Source: a bacterium | GTDB lineage: Bacteria; Cyanobacteriota; Vampirovibrionia; Gastranaerophilales; Gastranaerophilaceae | Length of the DNA stretch: 64,000 nucleotides | NCBI GenBank assembly: GCA_017626055.1 | Contig: JAGAJM010000006.1 | Coordinates: forward strand, 346,945-410,944 | Direction of reading: 5' to 3' | Shown: in pieces, positions 25,492 through 35,048 of the stretch | Position numbering within the stretch: position 1 is the first letter of the stretch | Layout: every line of letters starts with the position of its first letter | Program-made: the position numbers and the translations under genes | The notes under the pieces: generated by a model | What the model saw: the letters and a program-made list of their open reading frames with translations, nothing else | What the model was told of the DNA's origin: nothing | The model's database searches: none

Positions 25492-26619
25492 TGTGGCGGT
25501 TAGTTTTTTTACAAATTCTCGAATCGCAGAGGCTTCGTGTGTTCCTACAATAAATTCAAAGTCGGGAACCGCTTCTTTTAATTCTTCTGTCATATGAGCT
25601 AAAAGTCCAGGGATTATAATCTTTCTTGTAGTTAAATTTTCTCGGATTTGAAGTTTATCAATAGTTTTTGAAACAATATTTGCAGTAAATTTTTCAGCAG
25701 ACCAAGCAGTTAAAACGCTCATGCCATCTGCAGGAATTACAATCAAATATGACGGAACATCTATATTTTCTAGTTCGTTTGCAACTGCAAAAAATGTTAG
25801 TGCAAAGTTTGTAGTTAAAAATACAATAGAATCTTTTTTGGGGTCTTTAAATTCATATAATTTAGATTCTACTTGTAGAGGTTTTTGAGGGTCTGTGAAG
25901 ATGTTTTGGCGAAGTGAGATTAATGTTGAAAACATTGCTTCGTCAAAATTTTCGAAGATTAACATATTTGCGTATTTGCAAATATAATAACTTGCCTGAG
26001 CCGTTGTTGTAAATTTATCATTTGTCCCCATCCAGACTGCAACTGGGCTTGAGTAGTTGTCATCTTTTTCAAGAATAGCTTTTTCTCTTGTTGAAATTAA
26101 TGTTTCTTTTGTAGTTTTAAAATCTGAGTTTTTAATATTTAAAATTTCAAGTTTTTCATATTCTTCAAGGGTAATTGTATTAACTTTTAGTTCTCCAAGT
26201 TCTTGATTTGAGTAGTTTTTAAGAATAATCAAATCAACTGTGTACATTTGATTTATTCCTTTTATTTCAAAATTATTAATTCGTTCTAATTGTTTTTGAT
26301 AGGCGGAATTATTACAATCAACAACAATGGCAAGTATTGTTGGGTTTATGAATGTTTTTTCGTGTCTGTATAAGACATTTTCGCCACCAATTCTCAATCC
26401 TTTTATTTCAATGGTTTTTTGAGGATGTTTTATACTATGTGAATATAATTCTTTCAATTCTCCTTTTACGTATGGGCATTTTTCGATTTCTATATTTTGT
26501 TTTGCAAGTTTTAGGGCAAATGCCATACAAGTTGGACAACCACACTCTTTACAGTTGGAGTGGTCTTCTTTTTTAGCTGCTGGTAAATATTTGAAGATTT
26601 GTAATCCAGTCATTTCCAT
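25486..26619 (-). CDS. acsC: corrinoid iron-sulfur protein large subunit-like (AcsC/CdhE)
   Basis: A 377-residue homologue of the gamma subunit of acetyl-CoA synthase/decarbonylase, which carries a methyl group on cobalamin in the Wood-Ljungdahl pathway. The N-terminal [4Fe-4S] motif is C-x2-C-x4-C-x16-C (C23, C26, C31, C48 in NCKECGCPTC...KC), with the typical context GLQIFKYLPA. The C-terminal cobamide-binding region is IPADGMSVLTAWSAEKF and PGLLAHM...FIVGTHEA. Shorter than usual (about 440). Start ATG 26619, 2 bases after the acsD stop; upstream in-frame codons lie inside acsD. No other Wood-Ljungdahl gene is seen. Confidence 0.85.
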   Translation of the reverse strand: MEMTGLQIFKYLPAAKKEDHSNCKECGCPTCMAFALKLAKQNIEIEKCPYVKGELKELYSHSIKHPQKTIEIKGLRIGGENVLYRHEKTFINPTILAIVVDCNNSAYQKQLERINNFEIKGINQMYTVDLIILKNYSNQELGELKVNTITLEEYEKLEILNIKNSDFKTTKETLISTREKAILEKDDNYSSPVAVWMGTNDKFTTTAQASYYICKYANMLIFENFDEAMFSTLISLRQNIFTDPQKPLQVESKLYEFKDPKKDSIVFLTTNFALTFFAVANELENIDVPSYLIVIPADGMSVLTAWSAEKFTANIVSKTIDKLQIRENLTTRKIIIPGLLAHMTEELKEAVPDFEFIVGTHEASAIREFVKKLTATL

Positions 26620-26621
26620 TG

Positions 26622-27347
26622 CTACACCATACCTTTCAATATAGAAATATTTTCGGGAATATTTACCATAATTATATTTGCACCAGCAGCGATAATACCA
26701 GCACAAGCCGAAAGTTCAATCATACGAGTGCTGTTTTCTAATTCACCATAACTTTTTGGAAAGTCATTTGAGCGGGCTTCTTTCGTTTTTAAAGCTTCAG
26801 TTGAGGCGTCTGAAAATAGTGGAAACTCTAAGAATTCATCCCCTTTGGAACCTTCTTGGATAACTTTTTCCATTATACTAAAACCGTATTCATAACCATA
26901 TCCTAAACCACCAATATCAGTATTCATAATGATTTTTGATTTGTCTAGACCCATATCAACTGATAAGATATTTAACTCTTTAGCTAAATTTATATCAATT
27001 GGGCTTTTTAGAATAATATAATGATTACCTTTGATTACATCTGGCATAATTTTTTTATAAGTTTGTTCGTTTGCATCAGAAATTATGCATTCTCTGTCGA
27101 GGGTTTGCATAATTTTGGGTAATAAAATCTTATCGACTTCATCATCTCCAGTGCCACAAACCATTAGAGGTTTAGTGATTAATGGAAGTATATTTTGTAA
27201 TAGTGTAACATCGTTAGATTTTTCAAACTTTAGTGCAATAATGTCACACTCAGTGTTTTGAGCAGTAGTTAAAACATCAGGGGTAGAATTAATCCCTACC
27301 CCTAATGCAAAAAGTTTTGAATTTTTTGTGATATTAAGCTCTTTCAC
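26622..27347 (-). CDS. acsD: corrinoid iron-sulfur protein small subunit-like (AcsD/CdhD)
   Basis: A 241-residue TIM-barrel-like protein resembling the delta subunit of acetyl-CoA synthase. Markers are [63 protein letters not shown] and the C-terminal [16 protein letters not shown]. Shorter than typical small subunits (about 310). GTG start at 27347, overlapping ftsH by 14 bases, so translation is probably coupled. It pairs with acsC immediately downstream. Possible role is methyl transfer to or from a folate in another pathway, as no AcsA/AcsB is visible. Confidence 0.82.
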   Translation of the reverse strand: MKELNITKNSKLFALGVGINSTPDVLTTAQNTECDIIALKFEKSNDVTLLQNILPLITKPLMVCGTGDDEVDKILLPKIMQTLDRECIISDANEQTYKKIMPDVIKGNHYIILKSPIDINLAKELNILSVDMGLDKSKIIMNTDIGGLGYGYEYGFSIMEKVIQEGSKGDEFLEFPLFSDASTEALKTKEARSNDFPKSYGELENSTRMIELSACAGIIAAGANIIMVNIPENISILKGMV

Positions 27348-29244
27348 TTTTCACTGTTTCCATAATTTGTTCGAATTCTTTTTCATCGATTGTTTCTTTT
27401 TCAAGAAGTTCTTTTGAAATTCTTTCTAACATATCTCTGTTTTCAGAAAGTAAACGTTTAGCTAGTTCGTATCTTTCATCAACAATGCGTTTGATTTCTT
27501 GATCGATTTCGTAGGCAACTTGTTCAGAATAATCTCTTTGGTGTCCGAAATCTCTACCCATAAATACGTTTTCTTGGTTTTTGCCATATGCCATATTACC
27601 TAATTTTTCTGACATACCCCAAGCTGTAACCATTTTACGAGCCATATCAGTAACATTTTTAAGATCTTGAGAAGCACCTGTGCTTACGTTATCTTTACCA
27701 TAAACGATTTCTTCAGCTGCACGACCACCTAAAGATACTGCAATTTTTGCTAATAATTTAGCTTTACTTACGTGAACTGTTTCGTCTTTTGGTCTTGTCC
27801 AAGTTACACCAAGTGCCATTCCTCGTGGGATAATTGAAACTTTGTGTAACTCATTTGCATCTGGTAATAATTTATCAATTAATGCGTGACCAACTTCGTG
27901 GTATGAAGTTAATTCTTTATCTGCATCAGTCATAACTTTACTGCGTTTTTCAACACCTGCAACAACTCTGTCTATTGATTTGTCAACGTCTTCCATTGTT
28001 ATTTTAGATTCGTTATTACGAGCTGCTAAAAGAGCTGATTCGTTTAATAAGTTTTGCAAGTCTGCACCAGTAAATCCTGGGGTACGTTTTGCAAGAATTT
28101 TCAAATCAACATCTTTGTCTAATTTTTTATTCTTAGCGTGAACTTCTAAGATTTGTTCTCTACCTTTAACATCTGGGGCGTTGATATAAATTTGTCTGTC
28201 AAATCTGCCAGGTCTTAAAAGAGCGTTATCCAAGATGTCTGGGCGGTTTGTTGCAGCAATAACAATAATATTTGTATTTACATCAAAACCATCCATTTCA
28301 ACCAATAATTGGTTAAGTGTTTGTTCTCTTTCGTCGTGTCCACCACCTAAACCTGCACCACGTTGACGACCAACTGCATCGATTTCGTCGATGAAGATTA
28401 TACAAGGTTGATGTTTTTTAGCTTGTTCAAATAAATCTCTAACACGGCTAGCCCCAACACCAACAAACATTTCAACGAAATCTGAACCTGAAATTGAGAA
28501 AAATGGAACGCTAGCTTCACCTGCAACAGCTTTTGCCATCAATGTTTTACCTGTCCCTGGAGGGCCAACAAGTAGAACACCTTTTGGAATTTTTGCTCCA
28601 AGTTTCATATATTTTTCGCCGTTTTTCAAGAAGTCAACAATTTCTTCAAGTTCTTTTTTCTCTTCGTCAATACCTGCAACATCGTTAAATGTTGTTTTTA
28701 CTTTTGAATCTAAAAGCATTTTAGCTTTGCTTTTGCCAAAAGACATTGCTTGAGAACCGCCAGCTTGAATTGCTTTTATCATTAATCCTAGAGAAATTAC
28801 TGCAAATAAAATTATTATAAATGTTCCGATATTACCAGCTAATTGGTTTGATTCTGGAGCTTTTTTTACTGTAATATCTGCACCTGATTCGTTCAATTTA
28901 GTTAATAATGATTCATCTTTTGATGGAATTTGAACTTTATATTGATGAAGTGGAGCTTGGACATTCTTGTTATCTGGAGTCAAAAATGGTGATACTGTAT
29001 TTTTTTCTGTGTTGCTTTCTTTTGCAGCTTTCTCTTGAGCAGGCTGCTTCGTTGGAACTGCAATAATCATATCTTCATACTTTTCGATTTTTGAAAATTC
29101 TTTATTTTCAAGTTTTTGTAAGAAATTTGTGTATGAAATTTCAGAAGTGTTTGTAGTTGGCCCAGACATAAAAATTGTTGAAATAAAGACCAGTACAACA
29201 ATAGCTAAAATTACGTACATCCCCATTGATTGACTTTTGTTCAT
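27334..29244 (-). CDS. ftsH: ATP-dependent zinc metalloprotease FtsH
   Basis: A 636-residue membrane AAA+ protease degrading membrane and regulatory proteins. Transmembrane helix 1 is at about 9-26. An extracytoplasmic region (about 27-138) includes a Gln/Pro/Ala/Lys-rich segment, then transmembrane helix 2 (about 139-156). Walker A is GPPGTGKT (227-234) and Walker B is IIFIDEID. The arginine-finger region and peptidase zinc site follow: HEVGH (H449-E450-x2-H453) and the third ligand in [12 protein letters not shown]. It heads the operon with acsD-acsC, an unusual neighbourhood. Confidence 0.97.
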   Translation of the reverse strand: MNKSQSMGMYVILAIVVLVFISTIFMSGPTTNTSEISYTNFLQKLENKEFSKIEKYEDMIIAVPTKQPAQEKAAKESNTEKNTVSPFLTPDNKNVQAPLHQYKVQIPSKDESLLTKLNESGADITVKKAPESNQLAGNIGTFIIILFAVISLGLMIKAIQAGGSQAMSFGKSKAKMLLDSKVKTTFNDVAGIDEEKKELEEIVDFLKNGEKYMKLGAKIPKGVLLVGPPGTGKTLMAKAVAGEASVPFFSISGSDFVEMFVGVGASRVRDLFEQAKKHQPCIIFIDEIDAVGRQRGAGLGGGHDEREQTLNQLLVEMDGFDVNTNIIVIAATNRPDILDNALLRPGRFDRQIYINAPDVKGREQILEVHAKNKKLDKDVDLKILAKRTPGFTGADLQNLLNESALLAARNNESKITMEDVDKSIDRVVAGVEKRSKVMTDADKELTSYHEVGHALIDKLLPDANELHKVSIIPRGMALGVTWTRPKDETVHVSKAKLLAKIAVSLGGRAAEEIVYGKDNVSTGASQDLKNVTDMARKMVTAWGMSEKLGNMAYGKNQENVFMGRDFGHQRDYSEQVAYEIDQEIKRIVDERYELAKRLLSENRDMLERISKELLEKETIDEKEFEQIMETVKSERA

Positions 29245-29331
29245 GTAAAATAACCTTTCAAATATATTAAACTCTCGTATATAAATTATACCCTAAAAAG
29301 CCGAAAAATAAAGAGTAGTATTTTTATAGTA

Positions 29332-29360
29332 TTGTAAATGTTTTTAATATAATTTATAAT
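29332..29360 (+). promoter_or_regulatory. promoter of the prepilin gene
   Basis: TTGTAA (29332-29337), 17-base spacer, TATAAT (29355-29360). Start codon at 29393. Confidence 0.7.
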
Positions 29361-29392
29361 TATAATATGTGGTTAAGTAAGTATATTAAAGT

Positions 29393-30136
29393 ATGGATAG
29401 ATTAACGAGTTTAAAAAAGTTTTATTTAAAATCAGCATTCACTTTAGCTGAAGTGTTAATTACTTTAGGTATTATTGGCGTTGTTGCAGCAATGACAATT
29501 CCAACTTTAATTTCAAATACTAATGGTAATAAATACAGAGTTCAATTAAAAAAAACGATATCAACATTAATCCAAGCTGGTAGATTAAATCAAGCTAAAT
29601 ATGATTGGACTTTTTCTGATATCAGTGAGCAATGTAGTGGTTCTGATTTTATGAAGCATACTTCAGATAATAAATTGTCTATTTGTGCGATTTTAAATAG
29701 TAACCTTTCAGGTATTCAAGGTGTTTATAGAAACCAAGAATTAACTCAAAAATTTAAATATAATATGAAAACTTATACGAAAAAATTCACAGGTGGCTCT
29801 GGGCAATTTACAATTTATCATTTAAATGATGGTACTATGATTGGAGTAAGATCTATTTCAACTGCCGGGGGTTGTGAGTTGCCTGTTGGTATGCGTTTAG
29901 GTGCAGCATTAGAAGATGAAACTTTATGGTGGTGTACAGGTTATATAGATGTAAATGGTTTGAGTTTGCCTAATGAAGAAACTAAATGTTCAAAAGGTAC
30001 TCACAGTAGAGATATAGATGTAGAATGTGTTGTTAATTCTCGCGACATAAAAGATATCTACCCTATTGTCTTTTATAACGATACAGTATCGCCAGCGACA
30101 AATGCGGGTAGATATGTTTTAAATACTGCTAAATAG
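29393..30136 (+). CDS. type II secretion/type IV pilin-like prepilin
   Basis: A 247-residue prepilin. A basic leader ends before FTLAEVLITLGIIGVVAAMTI, the class III signal with conserved Glu5, cleaved by PilD-type peptidase. The C-terminal domain has several Cys (CSGSDF, LSICAIL, WWCTGY, ETKCSKG, VECVV), suggesting disulfides, and the region ...DVNG near the end is typical of pseudopilins of this lineage. No assembly genes are nearby. A clear promoter is present; the ribosome site is weak. It ends 2 bases from the convergent gcvPA stop. Confidence 0.85.
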   Translation: MDRLTSLKKFYLKSAFTLAEVLITLGIIGVVAAMTIPTLISNTNGNKYRVQLKKTISTLIQAGRLNQAKYDWTFSDISEQCSGSDFMKHTSDNKLSICAILNSNLSGIQGVYRNQELTQKFKYNMKTYTKKFTGGSGQFTIYHLNDGTMIGVRSISTAGGCELPVGMRLGAALEDETLWWCTGYIDVNGLSLPNEETKCSKGTHSRDIDVECVVNSRDIKDIYPIVFYNDTVSPATNAGRYVLNTAK

Positions 30137-30138
30137 AT

Positions 30139-31383
30139 TTATGCTACTTCCACATATTTTGCGATTTCATCATCTGAATTCATTTCAGTTGTAGCAACAA
30201 GAATTTTATTATCATCGATTTTAATACCACCGATAATTTTGTTTTCTTTTAGCTTAGCTAGGAATTTATCAGCATTTTCAACTTCAATAGTGAATTCATT
30301 AAAGAAGTTTTTGTTTAATGTTTTAATCCCTTTTGCTGAAAGTTTTTCAGATAAAGTATGTGCGTTTTTAGCAGATAAGTAGCCAGCTTGTTTAAATCCT
30401 TTTTCACCCATTACTGACAAGTAAAGTGTTGCACATAAACCGATTAGAGCTTGGTTTGAACAAATGTTACTTGTTGCTTTTTCACGTTTGATGTGTTGTT
30501 CACGAGTTTGGATAGTTAAGCAAAAAGCTTGTTTACCATCTTTATCAAGTGTTCTTCCTGCTAGTCTTCCTGGCATTTGACGCATAAGTTTTTCACGGCA
30601 AGCCATATAACCCGCAGATGGACCGCCAAAGTTCATTGGGATACCAAGAGTTTGGATATCCCCAACAACAATATCTGCACCATATTCTGATGGAGGTTTT
30701 AGAATTGACATTGTTGAAATATCACTACATACAACAAGTAAACACTCAACAGCTTTTGGTTCTAAAATTTCACCATAATAGTTTGGAGTTTGAACTAGAA
30801 CGCAAGCGTAATCACTTGTTGTAGATGGAACTTCATCAACCCAATCTATTTCGATACCTTGAGAAGTTGTGTAGGTTTCGATGATTTTTTTGTACTCTGG
30901 GTTTAGTGAATTTAGTACACAAACTTTGTATTTTTTAGCAACTCGGCAAGCCATTAAAATACTTTCTGCGCAAGCAGTACCGCCATCATATACAGTTGCG
31001 TTTGCAACATCCATTCCAGTTAATCTGCAAATCATTGTTTGAAATTCATACATAACTTGCAATGTACCTTGGGAAATTTCTGGTTGGTATGGGGTGTAAG
31101 CGGTATTAAATTCAAAACGACTTGCAACTTGTCCAATACAAGCAGGTACGAATTTGTTATAAATTCCACCCCCCGCAAAGATTGCGTAATCTGTTTTGTT
31201 AGCGTTAGCAAGAGCTTTAACTACCTTTTGAGTTTCCATTTCTGATAATCCTTCAGGTAATTTTAGTTCTGCCATTCTTGCTGATTGAGGGATTTGAGAG
31301 AATAAGTCTTCTACTGTGCTAATCCCAATTTCTTTGCACATTTGTTGTGTTGTTTCTTCGTTGTGTACTAAAAAGTTCTTCAT
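30139..31383 (-). CDS. gcvPA: glycine dehydrogenase (decarboxylating) subunit 1
   Basis: The N-terminal half of the split P-protein of the glycine cleavage system, which decarboxylates glycine with PLP in subunit 2 and passes aminomethyl to GcvH. The 414-residue sequence shows FAGGGIYNKFVPACI, PYQPEISQGTLQ, GMDVANATVYDGGTA and the C-terminal KEKLMRQMPGRL and EQHIKREKATSNICSNQAL. It follows gcvH directly. The partner gcvPB, usually next, is absent: the next DNA is the convergent prepilin gene. Confidence 0.95.
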   Translation of the reverse strand: MKNFLVHNEETTQQMCKEIGISTVEDLFSQIPQSARMAELKLPEGLSEMETQKVVKALANANKTDYAIFAGGGIYNKFVPACIGQVASRFEFNTAYTPYQPEISQGTLQVMYEFQTMICRLTGMDVANATVYDGGTACAESILMACRVAKKYKVCVLNSLNPEYKKIIETYTTSQGIEIDWVDEVPSTTSDYACVLVQTPNYYGEILEPKAVECLLVVCSDISTMSILKPPSEYGADIVVGDIQTLGIPMNFGGPSAGYMACREKLMRQMPGRLAGRTLDKDGKQAFCLTIQTREQHIKREKATSNICSNQALIGLCATLYLSVMGEKGFKQAGYLSAKNAHTLSEKLSAKGIKTLNKNFFNEFTIEVENADKFLAKLKENKIIGGIKIDDNKILVATTEMNSDDEIAKYVEVA

Positions 31384-31384
31384 C

Positions 31385-31759
31385 TTATTCCAATTCTTCT
31401 TTATAATCTGCGTATGTCATTAAATCTTCGTATTCAGCTTCATCGGTAGCTTCGATTTTTACTAACCAGCTGTTTTCGTAGCAATCTTCGTTTAATGCTT
31501 CTGGAGCATCAATTAACGCAGTGTTTACTTCTACAATTTTACCACTAACTGGCATATAGATTTCAGAAGCAGCTTTTACTGATTCGATGTTTGCAAAAGT
31601 ATCGCCTTTAGCAAATTCATCACCAACTTCTGGTAATTCTAAGAATACGATATCGCCTAATTGTTCGATAGCATAATCAGTTAAACCAACAATAGCTGGT
31701 TCGCCTTTTAAAACAAATTCGTGAGATTTAGTACATAAAATATTTTCTGTAAAACTCAT
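31385..31759 (-). CDS. gcvH: glycine cleavage system H protein
   Basis: GcvH carries lipoate that shuttles the aminomethyl group between P and T proteins. The ATG at 31759 ([15 protein letters not shown]) has AAGGAG 6 bases upstream and is preferred over an in-frame codon 9 residues earlier. The lipoyl-lysine motif is ESVKAASE, followed by [10 protein letters not shown]. The 124-residue length is usual. A GC-rich palindromic element lies just upstream, between gcvT and gcvH. Confidence 0.96.
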   Translation of the reverse strand: MSFTENILCTKSHEFVLKGEPAIVGLTDYAIEQLGDIVFLELPEVGDEFAKGDTFANIESVKAASEIYMPVSGKIVEVNTALIDAPEALNEDCYENSWLVKIEATDEAEYEDLMTYADYKEELE

Positions 31760-31779
31760 TTTATTCTCCTTTTCTATAA

Positions 31780-31826
31780 CCCTCACCCTAACCCTCTCCC
31801 GCGTGCGGGCGAGGGGATAAGAGCCC
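31780..31826. repeat. GC-rich palindromic intergenic element between gcvT and gcvH
   Basis: The core hairpin (31792-31815) pairs CCCTC-T-CCCGC with GCGGG-C-GAGGG around a GT loop, preceded by the tandem-like CCCTCACCCTAA. Its base composition is strikingly unlike the AT-rich surroundings. It looks like a REP-type palindrome and could modulate the gcvT/gcvH transcript. No second copy is visible in this window. Confidence 0.6.
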
Positions 31827-31828
31827 TT

Positions 31829-32929
31829 CTATACTTTATTTCTTTTTTGAACGAATGGACGTTTTACAACTTCCGCATCGTGTAATTTTTCTCTAATCAT
31901 AACTTGAACAGTTGCTCCTGTGCAAATTTCTTTGTCATTTTTTACATATGCAAGTGCAATGTTTTTGCCAGTGCTTGGAGAAACACAACCACTTGTGATA
32001 ACGCCTGTTTTTTCACCATTGAAGTAAACTTCATAGCCATGTCTTGCGATATTTCTATCTAGCATTACAAGTCCGATAAGTTTTTTGTTTCCACCATTTG
32101 CAACTTGGTTCATTATCACTTCTTTGCCGTTGTAATCAGCAACTTTGTCTTTTGGAATTGACCAAGATAAACCAGCTTCAATTGAAGTTGTATCTTCGTC
32201 GAGGTCGTTTCCGTATAAGTGAAGTGCAGCTTCAAGTCTTAGAGTATCTCTAGCGCCTAGGCCGATAGGTTTGATGCCAAATTCTGCACCTTTTTCTAAA
32301 ACTTTATCCCATAAGAATTCTGCGTATTTGTTTTCAACAAGAAGTTCAAAGCCATCTTCTCCAGTGTAGCCTGTACGAGAAGCTAAAAGTTTAATACCTT
32401 CAATTGTTGCAGGTTTAATTGTGAAAGATTTTTGATCTTCAATATCATAACCCATTTTTCTAACAACATCGATTGCCTTTGGACCTTGAATTGCAAGTAA
32501 TGAGTAATTGTGAGATTGGTTATCTACAACAACATCAAACCCTCTTTGATTTCTTGAAATCCAATTGATATCTTCATCAACTCTTGATGCGTTACAAATT
32601 ACAAGGTAGCTTTCGATACCTAATTTGTAGATGATTAAATCATCAATTAAACCGCCATTTTCTTTTGGTAATTGGCAATAAACCGCCTTTTCGTAATCAA
32701 GTTTTGTTATATCTTGAGGTACGATTTTGTTTAAAAAGTCTGTTGCATCTTTTCCTGATACAAAAACTTCTCCCATATGCGAAACATCGAACAAACCAAC
32801 GTTTTCTCTTACTGTTTTGTGTTCGTCAATAATAGATGAATATTGAACTGGCATGTGCCATCCTCCAAAATCAATCATCTTTGCACCTAGTGCTACGTGT
32901 TTGTCGTGTAAGTGTGTTTCTTTAACCAT
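31829..32929 (-). CDS. gcvT: aminomethyltransferase (glycine cleavage T protein)
   Basis: GcvT transfers the methylene from aminomethyl-GcvH to tetrahydrofolate and releases ammonia. The 366-residue protein has HMPVQYSSIIDEHKTVRENVGLFDVSHMGE at the N-terminus, the folate-site region GYTGEDGFELLV, PIGLGARDTLRLEAALHLYG and the C-terminal barrel with TSGCVSPST. It is first of the gcvT-gcvH-gcvPA group. No glycine riboswitch was recognised upstream. Confidence 0.97.
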   Translation of the reverse strand: MVKETHLHDKHVALGAKMIDFGGWHMPVQYSSIIDEHKTVRENVGLFDVSHMGEVFVSGKDATDFLNKIVPQDITKLDYEKAVYCQLPKENGGLIDDLIIYKLGIESYLVICNASRVDEDINWISRNQRGFDVVVDNQSHNYSLLAIQGPKAIDVVRKMGYDIEDQKSFTIKPATIEGIKLLASRTGYTGEDGFELLVENKYAEFLWDKVLEKGAEFGIKPIGLGARDTLRLEAALHLYGNDLDEDTTSIEAGLSWSIPKDKVADYNGKEVIMNQVANGGNKKLIGLVMLDRNIARHGYEVYFNGEKTGVITSGCVSPSTGKNIALAYVKNDKEICTGATVQVMIREKLHDAEVVKRPFVQKRNKV

Positions 32930-33096
32930 AGTATCCCCCTCAAATATAATACTATTTTTTCACGTAAATGGCGGGCATGTCAAGAATATATTTATATTGT
33001 TTGAGTATGCCTAAATATATCTTAATAATGTAATGCTATGATTGTAATTTTATGGTTTTATACTTGTGTGGTTATTTTAGTTTAGGAGGTTATGGT

Positions 33097-33465
33097 ATGT
33101 ATGTAAAACCTTTAGATATGCCGTTGTTACAAGCAAGAGCAAAAGATATTTCAAGTGCTTGGAATAAAATTGCAATAAGAAGCAAAAACTTTGCAGAAGA
33201 GCTTGTTTATTACGGTGAATTAAGAGGGAATGTTACTCCTAATTTTGTTATGAAAACTGATTTGATTGATTATCAGGCATTTGATAAAGAAACAGAAAAA
33301 TTAACTCCCTATGCTAAAAGGTGTATAAAACAGTTTCTTGAAACTTTCGGCCCTAAAAACAAAAAACCTGAAGATATTACTTTAAGAGATTATATAAATA
33401 TTGTGACAAAGAAAATGAATGATGACAGGCAAATCAGAGATCCTTTTCTCGATTATAGTGCATAA
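33097..33465 (+). CDS. hypothetical protein (122 aa)
   Basis: Unrecognised, mostly helical, basic protein. The start is set at ATG 33097 because AGGAGGT (33084-33090) sits 6 bases upstream; an in-frame TTG/ATG extension upstream lacks a ribosome site. It contains YVKPLDMPLLQARAKDISS and PEDITLRDYINIVTKKM, with no signal, Cys or membrane segment. An extended -10 candidate (TGC TATGAT at 33034-33042) lies upstream. It is a single-gene unit ending at a terminator. Confidence 0.65.
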   Translation: MYVKPLDMPLLQARAKDISSAWNKIAIRSKNFAEELVYYGELRGNVTPNFVMKTDLIDYQAFDKETEKLTPYAKRCIKQFLETFGPKNKKPEDITLRDYINIVTKKMNDDRQIRDPFLDYSA

Positions 33466-33493
33466 AAAAAGAGGCTTAATTGCCTCTTTTTTA
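33464..33493. terminator. bidirectional terminator
   Basis: AAAAAGAGGC, TTAATT loop, GCCTCTTTTT, between convergent genes. Confidence 0.88.
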
Positions 33494-34537
33494 TTTGCTA
33501 AGTTGTTTGTATAAATCGATTTCTTTTTGAGAAAGTTTTTCAGGAAGGACGATTTTTATTTTAGCGTTTAAGTTTCCAAATCCTCCAGATTTTTTAGGCA
33601 AGCCTAAGTTTTTTAGTCTTAGCATTTTACCACTTGATGTCATTTCTGGAATCTTTATTCCGATATTGCCATGAAGAGTTTGGATTTCCTTTTTACAACC
33701 TAAAACCGCTTCTGGTGGTGTGATTTCAACTTCTTTTGTTAAATCTGAGCCAGAAATTTCATATTCAGAATCTTTAGGTGTGATAACTAAGTATAAATCA
33801 CCCTTTTGACCATAAGCATCAGTTTTACCTTCTCCTTTTAGTCTAATTTTTTGACCTTCTTTGATTTCTTTAGGAAGTTTAACTTTTATAGATTTGTTTT
33901 CATTGATAATTCCAGTGCCACCACAAGCAGAACAAAAAGCCCCACCCCCTGGGCATTGTGTACATTTTCTCATATCGTTAAATTTTACTGTTATTGGGTC
34001 AGATGAAAATAGATCTTTCGCTGTAACATTTAGAGTTTTTGTAACATCTAAGTCCTCAGATTTTTTTGAAGAGCAGTTACAACCAGATGAACGTCTAGAG
34101 TAACCTTGACTAGCTTGTCCCATATCACCAAAGTCAAATCCAGAAAATCCACCACGAGCACCAGCTCCAGCTCCACCCATCATATCGCCAAATAATGAGC
34201 TGAAAAAGTCGGAAAATCCGCCCATATCTTGACCGTTGAAGTTAAATTGTTGATAGCCTTGTCCTCCACCAAAGTTGAAGTGTTCAAATCCTGGAGGTGG
34301 GGTGTAATCAGCACCACCTTGCCAGTTTGCACCTAAACTGTCGTATCTTTGGCGTTTTTGTTTGTCACCTAAAACTTCATAGGCTTCATTTATTTCTTTG
34401 AATTTATCTTCTGCTTCTTTTGTTTTGTTTACGTCTGGGTGATATTTGCGAGCAAGTTTTCTGTATGCTGATTTAATTTCAGCATCTGTTGCTTCTCTTT
34501 TTACCCCTAGGGTTTCATAATAATCTTTATATTTCAT
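33491..34537 (-). CDS. DnaJ-type co-chaperone with reduced zinc finger
   Basis: A 348-residue Hsp40. J-domain (1-70) with YHPDVNK (HPD at 33-35), Gly/Phe-rich linker ([16 protein letters not shown], about 85-150), then C-terminal substrate-binding domains and [12 protein letters not shown]. Instead of the usual four CxxCxGxG repeats, only one Cys pair set is visible (KCTQC...FCSACGGTG) plus a GCNC cluster. The zinc domain is therefore shortened, placing it between type I and II DnaJ. It would stimulate DnaK ATPase. No dnaK or grpE is in the window. Confidence 0.9.
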   Translation of the reverse strand: MKYKDYYETLGVKREATDAEIKSAYRKLARKYHPDVNKTKEAEDKFKEINEAYEVLGDKQKRQRYDSLGANWQGGADYTPPPGFEHFNFGGGQGYQQFNFNGQDMGGFSDFFSSLFGDMMGGAGAGARGGFSGFDFGDMGQASQGYSRRSSGCNCSSKKSEDLDVTKTLNVTAKDLFSSDPITVKFNDMRKCTQCPGGGAFCSACGGTGIINENKSIKVKLPKEIKEGQKIRLKGEGKTDAYGQKGDLYLVITPKDSEYEISGSDLTKEVEITPPEAVLGCKKEIQTLHGNIGIKIPEMTSSGKMLRLKNLGLPKKSGGFGNLNAKIKIVLPEKLSQKEIDLYKQLSK

Positions 34538-34610
34538 AAGTATCTCCTAATTTTATAATAATACAAATTGGAAGATATTTTAGTTTTTTTAATTATTTTT
34601 TAATCATGTG

Positions 34611-34644
34611 AAAAAGGTATTGCTCCGGATGCAATACCTTTTTC
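34611..34644. terminator. terminator downstream of the DUF2582 gene
   Basis: AAAAAGGTATTGC, TCCGGAT loop, GCAATACCTTTTT. Confidence 0.88.
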
Positions 34645-34691
34645 TATATATATAATGTAAACTGGTTACTTTTTACTTGTTTTTAATTTTC

Positions 34692-34724
34692 AAACTATCT
34701 CAAAATTATCTCAAAACTATCTCA
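34692..34724. repeat. three 11-bp tandem repeats at the 3' end of the DUF2582 gene
   Basis: AAACTATCTCA, AAATTATCTCA, AAACTATCTCA in a row (34692-34702, 34703-34713, 34714-34724). The stop codon of the small gene falls inside the third unit, so the array is mostly 3' untranslated. Confidence 0.7.
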
Positions 34725-34938
34725 AGCTAATTTTTACTGCAGGTCCTTTTTGAGAAATTTCAACCTTGTCTTCTCTAGCTAACCAGCCAAGACCTAAGTC
34801 AGCAAAGTTACCTTTAAGGTCTAATTCTTTTTTCATTTTTGCAAATGAAGTTGTTCCATTTTCGTGTAAGTAGTTATAGATTTCACCAGCTGCGAAACCG
34901 ATTTGTTCTTGTTGTGATAAAGTTACTTTTTTTGCCAT
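34717..34938 (-). CDS. winged helix-turn-helix protein (DUF2582 family)
   Basis: A 73-residue protein matching small winged-helix DUF2582 proteins: GEIYNYLHENGTTSFAKMKKEL (helix-turn-helix) and LGLGWLAREDKVEI (wing), as also found in many anaerobes. It would bind DNA or protein; the regulon is unknown. GGAGG lies before the ATG, and its own terminator at 34611-34644 follows. Not obviously in an operon. Confidence 0.82.
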   Translation of the reverse strand: MAKKVTLSQQEQIGFAAGEIYNYLHENGTTSFAKMKKELDLKGNFADLGLGWLAREDKVEISQKGPAVKISLR

Positions 34939-35048
34939 GATTTTTCCTCCATTAAATTACTGTCTAAAGCACTCTTTCGATGTTTTTATATTAGTGTATT
35001 TTATACATTTTTAAATCATTTTGCAGATGTAGTTTTTTAAGGGGTTTA

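Noticed and set aside
26620..26706. Longer in-frame start for acsC
   Set aside because: It lies inside acsD and reads Cys/Tyr-rich sequence unlike the family; ATG 26619 gives the canonical N-terminus.
32930..33050. Glycine riboswitch or TTGACA promoter upstream of gcvT
   Set aside because: No riboswitch structure recognised; TTGACA (minus strand 32983-32978) is 26 bases from the best TATTAT, too far.
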